Part shown: positions 45,461 through 57,109 of the stretch, piece after piece
Position numbering within the stretch: position 1 is the first letter of the stretch
How the letters are laid out: each line of letters begins with the position of its first letter
Assembly (NCBI GenBank): GCA_015039465.1
Contig: MU130696.1
Span: 721,281-785,280 of the forward strand
From: Phlegmacium glaucopus
Taxonomy: Eukaryota; Basidiomycota; Agaricomycetes; Agaricales; Cortinariaceae
Reading direction: 5' to 3'
Length of the DNA: 64,000 bases
Made by a program: the position numbers and the translations under genes
The notes under the pieces: generated by a model
What the model saw: the letters and a program-made list of their open reading frames with translations, nothing else
Database searches by the model: none
What the model was told of the DNA's origin: nothing

Positions 45461-47069
45461 AACAAGAGATAGAAAGGTCAACGTTTTGGAAAGCGATCAT
45501 CACATGACTCTTTTTGTCAAGTCAATGTATAACTGTCTTTCATGCTAAGCCATGCCGATCGCCCAACCGTACGTGAGTGTCAGTCGTTCGTAAATTCCTG
45601 GACTATCGTCTGAATCTAGCTCCAGCTGATGATAGTGAGTCCGAGTCATTGTTATTATCCAGCCTAAATTCGGTCGTTATTTAACAACTAAGCAATTAGA
45701 CTTACCAATGAAATAATATCGTCGAGAAGATGAGCTTGCCCGACAGTCATACCCATCATCCCAGCTTGATAGTTAGCGTTGACGATGTGGATATGAAAGT
45801 GATCTGTGGGCTATCAAGGTATATGAGCAACTTCGACGTAGTTTCCAGACTTACATACAATAGCTGGGTTGATAGTGTACATACATACATCCCTAAAGAC
45901 CCTTTTTTCAAGGGCCGATTTTTCACTGACGATACGCACAGCTACCTGTCTGATGTCTTTCAGAAGTCCAACATGTCATTTTCGCAGATCACGCATGCTG
46001 CGAATCGTACGGTCCTGCACGATAAGTACGAGATAGAGCGAAGAACTTGTTTTCGAGTTTCCATTTCATATCATGAATGAGGGTGAGGAATGTAAAACTT
46101 TGAATTGTTCCGATAAGCCTTAGGATATTTTCAACCCTGGATCGTGGGTTCAGTATCTCCGAATAAGAGAATAATTTGAAATATAATACTCACCATTGTG
46201 TTCTAGATGCTGGAAATGCTGCGATATATGGTTTCACGATATTTTCATAAAGTTCACTGGCAGGTGTTTCATGACCTGCTCCTGCTTCGTGTACTCGGTC
46301 CAGAGATCAGTATTCAAATTCTTGAAGAGGGTATACGGTGGAAGTGAACCTACCTTTCCTACATGTACATCTATCGCAGGACAAATGGCATAATTTTAAT
46401 GTGCTGTTCGCGAGTATGGCCAAACCATGCAGAAAGCCATGTATGTGTACTACAAAAATAATTGGCGAGATTATCAATAAGGAACAAGATCCGCCGTAAA
46501 AAAAAATTTCATGCAATGTCTGTACTTTCTTTCAGTTCAATTCTCTTTAGATATCCATTTTCAGAGAAGAATTGGGCGGGATTTTGAGAGTCCAGTGCAG
46601 TTTTTCAATTCGCACGATTGCCTGAATTTTGTCCTCAGGAAGGAACCGAGAAGTATGATAGAATGAGTGAAGGGATGCTCATGGAAAATTTCATTGGTTG
46701 AGACGGAAGGGTGATTTTGGTGCTGGATTGGATATGATGAGATAAGACACCCAAGGTCACAACACTGCTCCTTCACGGGGATTGTGATTGATTACGATTT
46801 AATGACAAGTGACAACAATGAACATCACTGCCTTGTCCATAGGTCACCAATCTAATGGACGGCAACAATACTCTTCCGGTGACAGTTCCGGGAAGTTGGG
46901 ACACTGATACTCAGAGTTTGACCGTAATGTGACCTACTTCGGCAAGTATTCCCTGTTTATCTCCGCGACTCTCAGGTCAAAGGTTTCAGCTCCTCATCTC
47001 TGGCCTGCGTGCAACCGAAGATTGCAATTGTCAAAACATCTGCACGACATACATAGATCACTTCGCAGG
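45461..47069. other. Upstream region of NACHT copy B with a copy-specific insert
   Basis: Aligned by eye with 31320-32620. Relative to copy A, about 480 bp (45720-46203) are extra and include an open frame of 116 codons (45730-46080) with no recognised family (text such as SYLSDVFQKSNMSFSQITH). Whether this was inserted here or lost from copy A is not decided. Confidence 0.45.
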
Positions 47070-49764
47070 ATGGCAATGTTTCCAGGTGCAAATGGCATAT
47101 TGATTACAGGGGGAAATATTTCACAAAGTGTTATCCAGGATGGTCGTAAAGGTACGCCTCAGTAGCAGTGGGTCCGTGCATGGACAACGAACCAGCAGAT
47201 TTTGCTTCATCGTCATATTTGTGTAGGAATCGATCGTTTGTATGAAAAAGTTGCTCCAGGAGCATTTCATAACTCTTCCGAAAGATATGACCCTCCGAAA
47301 TGTCATCCGGGAACCCGAGAAATTATTATCAAAGAGATTATGGACTGGATAGAAACAATCGACAAAGATGAATTTTTCTTGTGGTTGTACGGACCAGCTG
47401 GGGCAGGAAAATCAGCCATCGCTCAAACTATTGCAGAGTTGTGTCACAAGGTTGGTCTTCTCGCCGCCAGTTTCTTTTTCTCGAGAACAGCCTCTGGTCG
47501 TAATGATGCCACTCTTCTAATCCCAACTCTTTCGTACCAACTCACGATCTCCATCCCGGAGATAGTCCGTCATATATCTATGGCCATCGAGATAGATCCT
47601 CTGATTTTCCACCGCTCTCTTGAGGTTCAATTTGAAGCTTTGATACTTAAACCTCTATCTGCATTACCATCCAAGCATAATCATTCGAGCAAGGAATCAA
47701 AAATTTATCCCAGACTCATCATAATAGACGGCTTGGATGAGTGCAACAACGCTCAGAATTCTCACTGTTCCATCTTGTCAACTCTTTCATCTCTTCAACA
47801 TTCTTCTGTTCCCCTTATCTTTCTCGTAGCCAGTCGACCGGAGCAAGATATCCGCAGCGTGTTTAATCAAGAAAGGATGGATTCGATAACACGCCGGCTT
47901 GTGTTGGACGACCACTACCAACCTGATGAGGATATCCGCCGTTTTCTCATATCGAAATTCGAGGAGATAAAGGCGAAGCATCTACTTGCATTACACCTTC
48001 CCCCGTCATGGCCTTCTCCCTTAGAAGTAGAAAATCTAGTTCGAAAATCTTCCGGGCAGTTCATATATGCATCAACTGTGATAAAATTCGTGGAATCTCC
48101 TCGGCATCGTCCAACTGACAGATTGGACATCATATTTGGACTGAAAACATTGGGAAAGCAAGTTCCATTTGCCGAGCTGGATGCTCTATATCGGCTGATA
48201 TTTTTGTCTGCCGAAAACATCGAAGCAGTGCTCGAGGTCTTCGCATTCCGTCTTCTCTTTCCGAGTCGTAATAATCTCCACGACGAGAGGTTGGGAATAT
48301 TTACCCCTTATGTCATTGAAAATTTTTTGGGCTATCAGCCTGGAGAGTTACAGATTATATTGGCGGACCTTCATTCTGCCATCTTTGTCCCGTCGCCATC
48401 GCTGCATAGCCCCTGGGCGGAACCTCAGCTTCGGATATTTCATGCATCACTTGGGGACTTTTTGTTTGACAGATCACGCTCGGGTGATCTTTTCATTGAC
48501 GCCTCGAAAGCCCATGCTCGAATGGCCGAAATTTGTATCCAGCATATGATACCGATTGTTGAAATGGGCGGCAAATTGAAGAGTACGTGCACTACAGTTC
48601 CTAATTTCATCCAAGCACTGACCTACATCACTAGGTGATCAAACCCACCTTAACATTGCTTGCAAACACTTGATGACGCAATGTATGAGCGCATATCCAA
48701 CCAAAAGGCTTCTTCACCAGTTAAGCTCCTTTATATTTGATCAATACCTTTCTTTCGCATCAGAATACTCCAACTCCGACAAACCCTGGGATGTCATCGC
48801 GAACAGTTTACCTGGTTTCATCCGCTGGCTACAACAGCAAGTCAGGCAACTGTTTAAATTCACCAAATATTAGCAACATTAATTGCATTTTGTTTGCAGT
48901 GTCCCACATCGCACACCGAGGGATGCCTCTGTAGATGCTATATGGCACACTTTGACAACTTCATACTCAAGAAGCTTTCAGTTTTACCGCCATTAGACCC
49001 CACCTTCCAGTGCATGCTCACCATTTTTACTTTTGATTCAATCCACGGAGACGCCTATCTTTTAGCGTCGAATATTTGTCAACAGCCTGATCCTGTCGTC
49101 CAGCGTCAGCTGGATAAACTTCGAATTATTCTAGCCCCTACCGGTTACGGACGTGATTTCCAAGAGTACAGCAAAATGATGCAAGATTTTTTCACTGACC
49201 AAGCCCGATCCAAGAGTCATTACAGGAATAAATCGAAATATATAGAGCTTGCTGTGATACTCCTGCAATATTTCACACACCAACATAGTTTGCGAGTGTT
49301 CCTTCATTTAAATTAGAGCAGGACTCTAACTGGTTAATGGTTATATTTCTACAGTTCTACGCAAGATCGGGATTGTTCGACAATTGCGCAGGAAATCCTT
49401 TCATGTTTTCCTAGGGAACCCCGACTGGTGAAGTTCTTACGCACCAATAAAGTCCTAGACGATTTAGGGTACCGACAGAACCTAGTGCTGGCAATCGAAG
49501 CGTACATCAAGGTAAATTTATCAAACCTCATAATAAATCATCTTCTTTTCTTTCTCACTTCTCTGAGATACTTTCACTTACTAAAGTTCATTTTTATTCT
49601 AGGATCCGGAGTATGACCTGGGCAATATGGAGGCTCCTCCATCTGGACCAGAGTCGCTGGATCCCCCTGTCCATTCTGAAATAACCAGCACCACTGGCAG
49701 TTCCTCATCAATGGCCATGTATGCTCAGTTGCATTCTCCTCCCGCACCTTGGGAGCAACATTAA
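47070..49764 (+). CDS. NACHT-domain STAND NTPase (NLR-like), copy B
   Basis: Six exons (47070-47151, 47227-48582, 48635-48840, 48900-49291, 49355-49511, 49603-49764) join in phase to 784 aa. The domain order equals copy A: N-terminus MAMFPGANGILITGGNISQ, Walker A LYGPAGAGKSAIAQT, Walker B PRLIIIDGLDECNN, and the same C-terminal region without repeats. Differences cluster as single substitutions plus a few small indels, including an 11-residue stretch near 48262-48295 absent from copy A. The fourth intron starts with GC (49292) where copy A has GT. The stop comes 29 codons earlier than in copy A because of a TAA in the Ser/Pro tail. The gene is open throughout and appears functional if the GC donor is used. 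Confidence 0.85.
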
Positions 49765-51173
49765 TTACACCATTCTGTATCTAGGGAATTTGCACCTCCC
49801 CAATAATCATCAAGTCAGTTCCACAGTATCTCATCAGCCACAATTGGGACAAGTTTGATTCCCCTTCCTGAAAGGGATACGCAAATGGTTAAAAAGTCGG
49901 CTTACATTTCCATAGTCCATTGTCTATAAGGTAAATTCTGATGATTGACCCAAGGCATTAAAAGTTAGTTCCTGTAATTTATCTAAATACAAGTCGATTC
50001 TGTTGCACCTAGACGATGGGCAACTCAGTGTCAGCATAGGTACCCTGGCCTGAAAAAATAAAATAGTACCTTTTCCACATTCCGGCTAGGGATGGATGGA
50101 TACATTTCATTGAGGATAGAAGAGTTTTATAGCAGGAAAAGTCGGAATACAGCAACAAAGGAAATGGCTGCTGGTTGAATAACTTACCCTAATCCATTCA
50201 TATTGACCTCTCTAGAGAACGGTCCTCTGGGCCCAAAGATTATGTCCTCGTTCGTCCAAAACTATAAAGGCTATTTATTCAAAGCGACGTGTGTGTGTAG
50301 GCTGTGAGTGACATGTGCTGAGAAATAGACATTGACTGTATTGAACGGTCACCATAGGACAATGTTTTCGTCTGGTGTCTTCTCATTCATCTTTCCATCG
50401 CTATAGAGCCATTCGTTAGATAACACTTTTTATATTGATGGATGTTACAAAAGCAGATATTCACTTTCCTGCATTCTGAGCGTTGGAAAGAATCACAAAC
50501 GGTTACCCTTGCCAGTGATGAAGATTAGTGGACGACCACTACCACACCGTCATATCCTCCAAGTACTGTTTGGAGATTTGGCATGTTTTGAATTGACTGT
50601 CGTTCAATAGTTCCCGATGAGATGTTGCATTTAACGGCAGACACATCAATCGATACCATGGTACTTATCAACCTTTGTACTTGTTCCCTTTTGTTTCCTC
50701 TTCCGTTTTAAGCTTCTTCGACGCAGGCTCATCTTCAAAACTGACTTTGTCGTCCAATTTATATACTTGCTGGTGTCTTCCTTCATATCATCTTCCACAT
50801 CATCTGCGATGTCGCCGCGAGGTTGTTCCACTTTCTTTCTTTTTTTTTCCTTTAACCCTTTTGAGTCGAGCGTTTCCTCTTCGCATAAAGTCCCTTGTTC
50901 GGTAAGCTTGATCTTTCCTTCTGCAATAGCCGTCTGTCTCTTAGTGGCGGCATCGTACGACCAAGGTGTATGTATCAACTGCGTAGGCTGACGTCATACA
51001 TAGACGACTCGTTATGCATGTCACGCTGACTCTTTGCTAGGTCTCACCGCGTTGCTCTCTGGCCATTAACCCAATGCTATCATGGGGCATGACATTGAAA
51101 CTCTTTTTAGACGGAATGTCGCCATCGACGCTTCCTTGTTGATCTATCAGTTCCTCCTACAGTGACCTTGGCT
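49765..51173. other. Stretch between NACHT B and the next duplicated unit
   Basis: 1.4 kb without a confident gene. The right part holds the lysine-rich remnant listed at 50646-50990; nothing is recognised in 49900-50640. Confidence 0.45.
50646..50990 (-). pseudogene. Lysine-rich 3' gene remnant of unknown family
   Basis: A frame preceded by an AG acceptor-like site near 50979 reads TPWSYDAATKRQTAIAEGKI, LCEEETLDSKGLKEKKRKKV and DIADDVEDDMKEDTSKYIN. A one-base shift then gives the more natural acidic/basic tail DKVSFEDEPASKKLKTEEE. The composition suggests the C-terminal exon of a nucleolar or nuclear protein. No upstream exons were found and the frame is shifted, so I treat it as a fragment. 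The family is not recognised. Confidence 0.35.
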
Positions 51174-51450
51174 CTATACTAAGTCGGGATTGTTTGGCGA
51201 TTGCGCAGGAAATCTGACTCCGGAGCACTGGTAACGTTCTTACATACCAATCGAGTCCTAGACGAATTAGAGCACCACAAGGTCCTAGCGCTGGCAATTG
51301 AAGCATAGATCAAGGTAAATTTATCGAACCTCATCTTCTTTTCTCTCACCTCTCTCTGAGATACATTCACTCACTAAAGTCCATTTTTATCCCAGGAGTA
51401 TGACCTGGGCAACACGGCCTCCATCCAGACCACAGTCGCTAGATCCCTCA
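51174..51450 (+). pseudogene. NACHT 3' fragment (exons 5-6 only)
   Basis: The text GGATTGTTtGgCgATTGCGC, then GGCAATTgAAGCAtAgATCAAGG and GAGTATGACCTGGGCAACAC, matches exons 5 and 6 of the NACHT genes (34912-35150 and 49370-49625). It has an internal deletion and a stop within the AYIK codons. It ends abruptly at about 51450, where the V2 block begins. It marks the junction between tandem units. Confidence 0.7.
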
Positions 51451-51454
51451 GCCG

Positions 51455-52470
51455 CCCTTTTCCTTGCAGCGCCACACGCCATCCCACCCAACAACTTCAT
51501 CCCACCCAAACCGTCTCTCCGACCTTCAACACCACCTGTCTCAATCAACCTGCGACCATCGATCCATCTACTCTTAAGACAAGTAGAAAATTCTATGCAG
51601 GCCATTTCCAAGATAACTCCCAAGTGATCCCTTCATGACCTAGCGACGACCTCTCTCCCTTTCGTATTTCGCAATGGCTGTGCTCTAGTCCAAGTACCTG
51701 CAACGTTTTCAACCGACTACGCAAAGGCGCATCTTGAGAGACAGCCAACCTCCCTTTCTTCCTCACATCAGGACTACTATTCGTCATAGACGATAGCGGC
51801 GAGCTATCCACATTCATTGTGGCTGAAGGCTGTGGTGTTGCGAACGGATCAAACTCATCATCAGGACGTTGCGCATATACCGCGAATTGGATTGTTGGAC
51901 TGTCGGTTCTCATTACCTCCATGTCTGTCTTTGGGTTCCGGATCCATGTCTACATTGACATCGCTTGTTGGCCTTTCCAATAATCCTTTACCAGAATCCA
52001 AGTCACTTCCGTACGATTGGACGCCTACTGATGCCTATGCCGCCTTCTGCCCTGCTTGATGTTTACCGCCGCCCCTATTCAATGCCAACTTTTTAAAGGT
52101 CAACGATTTAAGTGGTCCAATAAGCGCTTTCATCCCGAATATGCGAGTACGTTTCGGAGATGGCGACTGTGGAGTGGGGCTAGCCGCACGTTTCCTCGAT
52201 TGAAAATTATTGATCAACGCAGATCTGACTTTGGTACGGGGATGCAACAGACTTCGGTGGCGTCGAGGAGAACGCGATCCAAGGAAAGTGTTTGTCGCTG
52301 GAGGAGAATCACTTTCCAAGGAATGTGTTCAGAAAAGCGATTTAGCTCGAGGGATGGTAGAAACATGGGAAGTATAATTCCGCGACGTTGAGCTGTTGTT
52401 TGTGGATAGGCCTCAATTGAGATGGTGGTGGAAGCAGGTCGGGGTTGTCATTGGACAATGTGAATGGCGT
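51455..52470. other. Degenerate duplicated block (V2)
   Basis: Counterpart of 40230-41330. Minus-strand pieces RTDSPTIQFAVYAQRPDDEF and SPSPKRTRIFGMKALIGPLK are slightly longer than in V1 but still broken by stops and shifts. The family is not recognised. Confidence 0.45.
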
Positions 52471-52920
52471 AAAATTAAATATGTGTAGCAGAGTGGCTTG
52501 GCTGATAGAACAACAGAAATAGGGTGTATTTTATACATCCGCAAAGGGGACGGCTCTTTGTCTTCCTCGATGGCTGACATCTACAGGGCCACTCGTCTTC
52601 ATTGTCGCTTTGTTGGCTTGACTAATATCACGGCCAGATCATGGTGTCAATACTGATACTGAATGTTTATCACAATATAGAGGCCACTGGCACGGTGCTG
52701 ACCCTTGTTGGCCTTAGGAATCCAGATAATCCCCGTGGTATGACATGAATTGATTAATCCTAGGCGCCGAGACTAGGCATGTTTCTGTTCGCTCGTCTTC
52801 CGTCCTCTTTCCTTGCAATTCTTACGTTCTTTAATTTCCTACCGTTCGGACTTTCTACGATAATCATTTTCTCTCTCCCTATGTTTCGAGGCATTCTATA
52901 TATGAAACCCAACAGGAGCT

Positions 52921-55488
52921 TCAAAAGTTATACTTCACCAGATACCAACCAAGCGCACGAAGAGAGACCTTGAATATACTGTCTTTAAGATGGCCCTCTA
53001 AGTTTGCCCACGAGTCATCCACCATCTTATGTGCCTCCTTGACACAAGCATCGACAATCCCATAGACCTCCAGCTTGTCGATGACCTTCTGTGTTGTCAC
53101 GTCGTCATCTCCAGTCTTGCTGATCACCGTTTCCCAAACCCACCGAGCCTCGTCCAATGGCATCATAGATCCGGCCTTGGCGATAGGCGCGTTGATTTTC
53201 CCGGAACGAATATCATCACCACGGCGCTTGGGTGGCTTCTCGTAGCTCTGGTTCCCATCCCCTATCATGTTCACATGCGACCATCCACGGATGTCATAGA
53301 CGTCATCGATGATCTGGAATGCAATCCCGACACGCTCGACGTACGTCACTAGAGCATGGATCTGTGAAGGGGATGCCCCTGCAATATAAGCAGATATCTT
53401 GGCTATATTGGCTGCAACAGTAGCCGTCTTGAGGCGATGGGTGGCAATAACGCGTTTCTCGAGAGTAGAAGGGTGGACTCGGCCAGATAAGATATCGTCC
53501 AGATCAGACTGCTGCTGGCTAGCAATATCCAGGGCTTGCCCGGATGTCCGGCTCGCATTGTCTCAAAGAGGATCTCATAAATACGAACAGTCTGCTCCGG
53601 ACGTAGATTCCGAGTTAAGGAGCGCACTGCATTCTCGACCATGAAGTAAGCTGCGGTTCCTGCATTGATAGCAGTGGCATTTCCCCAAAGCGTGTGCACA
53701 GAGGAGATTCCACGGCGCATAGGGCTGTTGTCCTGAATATCGTCAATGATAAGGGTGGCTGTATGAAGCAGCTCCGCGATAGCGAGAATAGGTTTGAACG
53801 GCTCAGGGTCTAAACCAAGGCTCATAATACATGTGATACCAAGGAAGGCCCGCCATGATTTGCCACCGCGGTCGATTAAATAGCGGACAGGCGCAAACAT
53901 ATTTTCGTATAAGACATCCAGACGCATATCCTGTGTAAAGCGATCGGGGGGAAGATAACCAGGTTCAGTGGGCTTGGTGGTTGTATTATGCGGAGACTGG
54001 AAAGCAAGGATCTTCATCGCATGCTCTGCGTCAATGAAATGGTCAGGGTATATTTTGGATACCTCTTTCACGGTCAGATAGCCAATGCGCTTTAAGTATT
54101 CCTCAAATTTCATCATGAGTTGGGCCGGGACATTCTGTGAATCGAGGTTAACAGGAGCTGAGAATTCCTTACACGTCTGATCCTACCTCCACAAAACCAA
54201 GGCCATTTACAGGTGCTCCCCCCATGGTTCCAGTAATCGTAACTCGTCCCTCCCAGTATCCTCTTACAGCACAGATCGTCCTACATTCCTGCCTCACAAA
54301 TGGTGCCTCAAGGAAAACATCAAGTTCCAGTTGGGGAATAATCAACTTCCACTTTGTTCCGTAGCTGTTCAGAGTGGTCATGGACATCCAGCTTTCAAGG
54401 TGTTCGAAGCTGTGCTCATCACACTCAATGCTGGTACCTTCCGGTGAGATAGCGATGGCCTTCTTTTCACGTACAGTGACTCCCTCTCCGTTGTAGCTGT
54501 CCACGTCGGATAGTGTGTAGATCATCAGATCCCAACCATTTGACAACTGTGCGGATGCCCACTTCCATGAACTATCGGTTGTCCTCGTGGACGTTTCAGA
54601 CCATTTTTGAATACCTCCACCAAATTCCCGATCATACCAACCCAGAGAGCTGTCTCTATCCACCCTGACTTCTGAATTATCTATGCGCAAGGAACCTGAT
54701 ACTTCACAGCGCGAAACGAAGCAGTAATAGATCCCATCATCTGCATCAACAAGATTACCCTGGACGACGCCATTCAGCCTGTGGTTGACAGGCGGTTTCC
54801 GAGGAGTAAGATCAAGCTCGAACCCATACGAACCGTCTTCCGCATGCGCAACGATATGGTACACATCCTCACCATCGGGATTCGTGTGACAGACGACGCT
54901 GGCAAGGTCGCCATATTTGAGGCTGAGATGCCCCTCCCTGGAAACAGAGACGTCGCCGGGAATGAAGATATCTGGTGCGGGAATTTTCTTGTTGCGCATG
55001 ATTTCGAGGAGAGAACACCGTATGAGAAGGTCTATTTCGGTCTTGGCTTCGAGTTTGCTGAGCATGTAGGCAGCATTGTCTGGGTCCATAGCACTCGTGA
55101 AGTAGTATTGCCCCTTAGATGCATCATCCGCTATCACTGAAGAAGATCCAGAAGGTGAATTCTCCGATGAATCTGGGGATAGAATTGAAATGGCAAAGTT
55201 CACGAAATGAGAATAGCAAAGTTCGTCCTCAGCTTTGCATTGGCTGTCATTGTTGTTTGTAGGGGTTTTAGACAAAGTCGTTGGCTTGAGGCTAGTGACT
55301 TGGAAGAAAGTTATGAACGCTGATGCCTTTCGGCCATCAACAAGCGACAAGTGAAAGTTATAATACCACCATTCTGTGCCGCTTGACTCCCTTGGAAGAT
55401 CAATTTCGGACATTTTCTGAATGACGGTTCCGGGAGCAGGCCAATCAAGATGGGGAGCAAGAGCCACGTCGATAACTTCACAAGGCAT
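52921..55488 (-). pseudogene. CrtC/AttH-like plus GGPP synthase gene, copy 2, frameshifted in the synthase half
   Basis: The CrtC-like half (55488-54169, 439 codons) is intact and differs from copy 1 at about 21 residues. The 52-nt putative intron is conserved. The synthase half starts at 54116 but loses one base near 53544 (copy 1 reads CCCGGCGTGTCC, copy 2 CCCGGATGTCC on the plus strand). The frame changes after MRAGH and stops at 53403. The correct frame is still open from there to 52921 and keeps FQIIDDVYDIRG. Only this one lesion is seen, so it may be a recent mutation or a sequencing error. If real, the product keeps the first aspartate motif but loses the second and cannot be an active synthase. 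The CrtC half could still be made. Confidence 0.7.
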
Positions 55489-55987
55489 TTTGGCGGTTAA
55501 TGCGCTGGTTGAAGAAAAGAAGTGCTGTTGGCTAGAATATCCAGAAATGTCTCTCCTTGATTGACAAATCTATTGGTGCCTTGCTAGTAATTACGTACCC
55601 AATCCTCCAAAAAAATCCACGAATTTTGCTCACTGGTTTGTGAACGTGATAGATGGCGCTTGAAGATGTTGGAAGGGAGGTAATTGGAAGAAAGGGGGGA
55701 GGGAGAATTGATTTGATAGTTAAATCCAGGTTGGGGAGAGCAAATAAATGAGGGTCATGGCGGAGGAGTTAATTGCATGAGATCCGTTATGATGGTGGAA
55801 TTTGGAAAGGATGGTGGAAAGGCACCTCAGCCATATAAGTTTTGTATCTGTCAAGTCCAAGTTCACCAAGATATCATCAAGCTTCACATCTAAATTGACT
55901 GTTTGTCAGTTACGGTATTGAAGTAGGAAGGAACAAATCATGGGCAGAAAGGGTTTTGCTGGTCTGCCGGAAGAACGGCAGGTGCCG
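55489..55987. promoter_or_regulatory. Upstream region of the CrtC/synthase gene, copy 2
   Basis: Nearly identical to 44425-44925, with a handful of substitutions and one-base indels. Presumed promoter. Confidence 0.5.
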
Positions 55988-56491
55988 GTTGTGATGGTAC
56001 TATCGAGGACTCATCAGCCTCGGCCACAGGTCTCGGAGGATGATATTCTTAGTTTATTGAGTGAGGATATTCCTGATAATCCTGGGGATCAGTTTCGCGT
56101 GTCGGAGAACCTTGTCGAGATCCCATAAACAGAGATCTCGCTTGTGGGCAACCGTGACATCGAAATACAAACTACCCTACTCAACCCTACTCAACCATCT
56201 CAATCAGACACTGAGATACCCGAGGCAGCTATGGGATATACTATTTCAGGCATTTCTCCTGCATCACATAACACGAAGGGAGGACATAGAGTATACCTTC
56301 AGAACGAACCTAGCGACTTGAGCTCAAAGAAAACAGCCGCAATCGCTCTATTGTGTACGACCCACAGCGACTTCTTGACAGCGTCGAATCCTACTACCAA
56401 TCCAGATACGCCAGGCATTATTGACAAGAACGAAATTATTGCGAAATTGCGACCATTCCCTCGATGGATCTGAACCCAAATGCGTAGTGAG
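55988..56491 (+). pseudogene. Truncated gene-X 3' fragment, copy C
   Basis: Begins at the same gene-X breakpoint as copy B. Retains DIEIQTT, EIPEAAMGYTISGISPASHN, VYLQNEPSDLSSKKTAAIAL and NPTTNPDTPGIIDKNEI, closer to the parent than copy B. An in-frame TAA (in VEIP*) and frameshifts are present. The right end is interrupted by the hAT-like element at 56492 and resumes at 57084-57104, then past the Copia element at 62253. Confidence 0.75.
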
Positions 56492-57075
56492 TAGTGATGT
56501 GCTGGCTTGGCTTTGGCCTCACTTTTTCCAGGCCAAGGCCAAACCCTTGGTCTTGGCTTGGCCTTGGCCTGGCCTGGCTCAAGCCATGGCTTGGGGTCAA
56601 AACTTGGCTTGACTTTGGCCTTGGCTTGGCCTTGGCTCAGGCCATGGCTTACACCTAAAAAAAGTGAAGATTAGTAAAAAAAAAAAATACATAACATTTT
56701 TTCTGCCTAAATTCATCATTAATTCTAATGTCTATTCATTATTCTCTGCAGGATCAGGTAATTTCTTTATGAATTATCCTTAAATGAATAAAAATACCCT
56801 ATATAAAATAATATAATCACCTATTTTATGATAAATTGTTTTTAGAAAAATCAAATTTTAACTTTTTATACCAATTTTATACATCATAATTTACCACTCA
56901 GTCCTATCAAAAAATTTCCCAAAGCCATGGCTCAGGCCATTGACCTGTGGCTTTGAAAATCTCAAGCCAAGGCCACAGGCCAAGGTAAGCCAAGCTCATG
57001 GCTTGGCTTTGGCCTGGCCTATTTTGCTTGGCTTGGCCTGGCTTCTGGCTTCCAGGCCAAGCCGGCACATCACTA
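56492..57075. mobile_element. hAT-like non-autonomous element, TTGGCC-motif type (584 bp)
   Basis: The ends TAGTGATGTGCTGGCTTGGC and GCCAAGCCGGCACATCACTA are inverted copies. The flanks are the exact 8-bp duplication GTAGTGAG (56484-56491 and 57076-57083). The uninterrupted site is seen in copy B near 45392. Both end regions are arrays of TTGGCC/GGCCAAGG units in opposite orientation around an AT-rich centre. No transposase frame. The element shares its terminal TAGTGATG with the element at 36821. Confidence 0.9.
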
Positions 57076-57109
57076 GTAGTGAGCAGGCTCCGCGATGCTG
57101 ATGTCTTTA

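Larger units (their letters stand above)
40230..51450 (+). repeat. Tandem segmental duplication, unit 1 (second unit starts at 51455)
   Basis: Corresponding points lie 11,064-11,065 bp apart: the synthase ends (41856/52921), the CrtC starts (44424/55488) and the gene-X fragments (44926/55988). Both units are in the same orientation. Unit order: V block, CrtC/synthase (minus), gene-X fragment, NACHT upstream region, NACHT gene. The second unit has later insertions and leaves the window before its NACHT gene. Confidence 0.85.
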
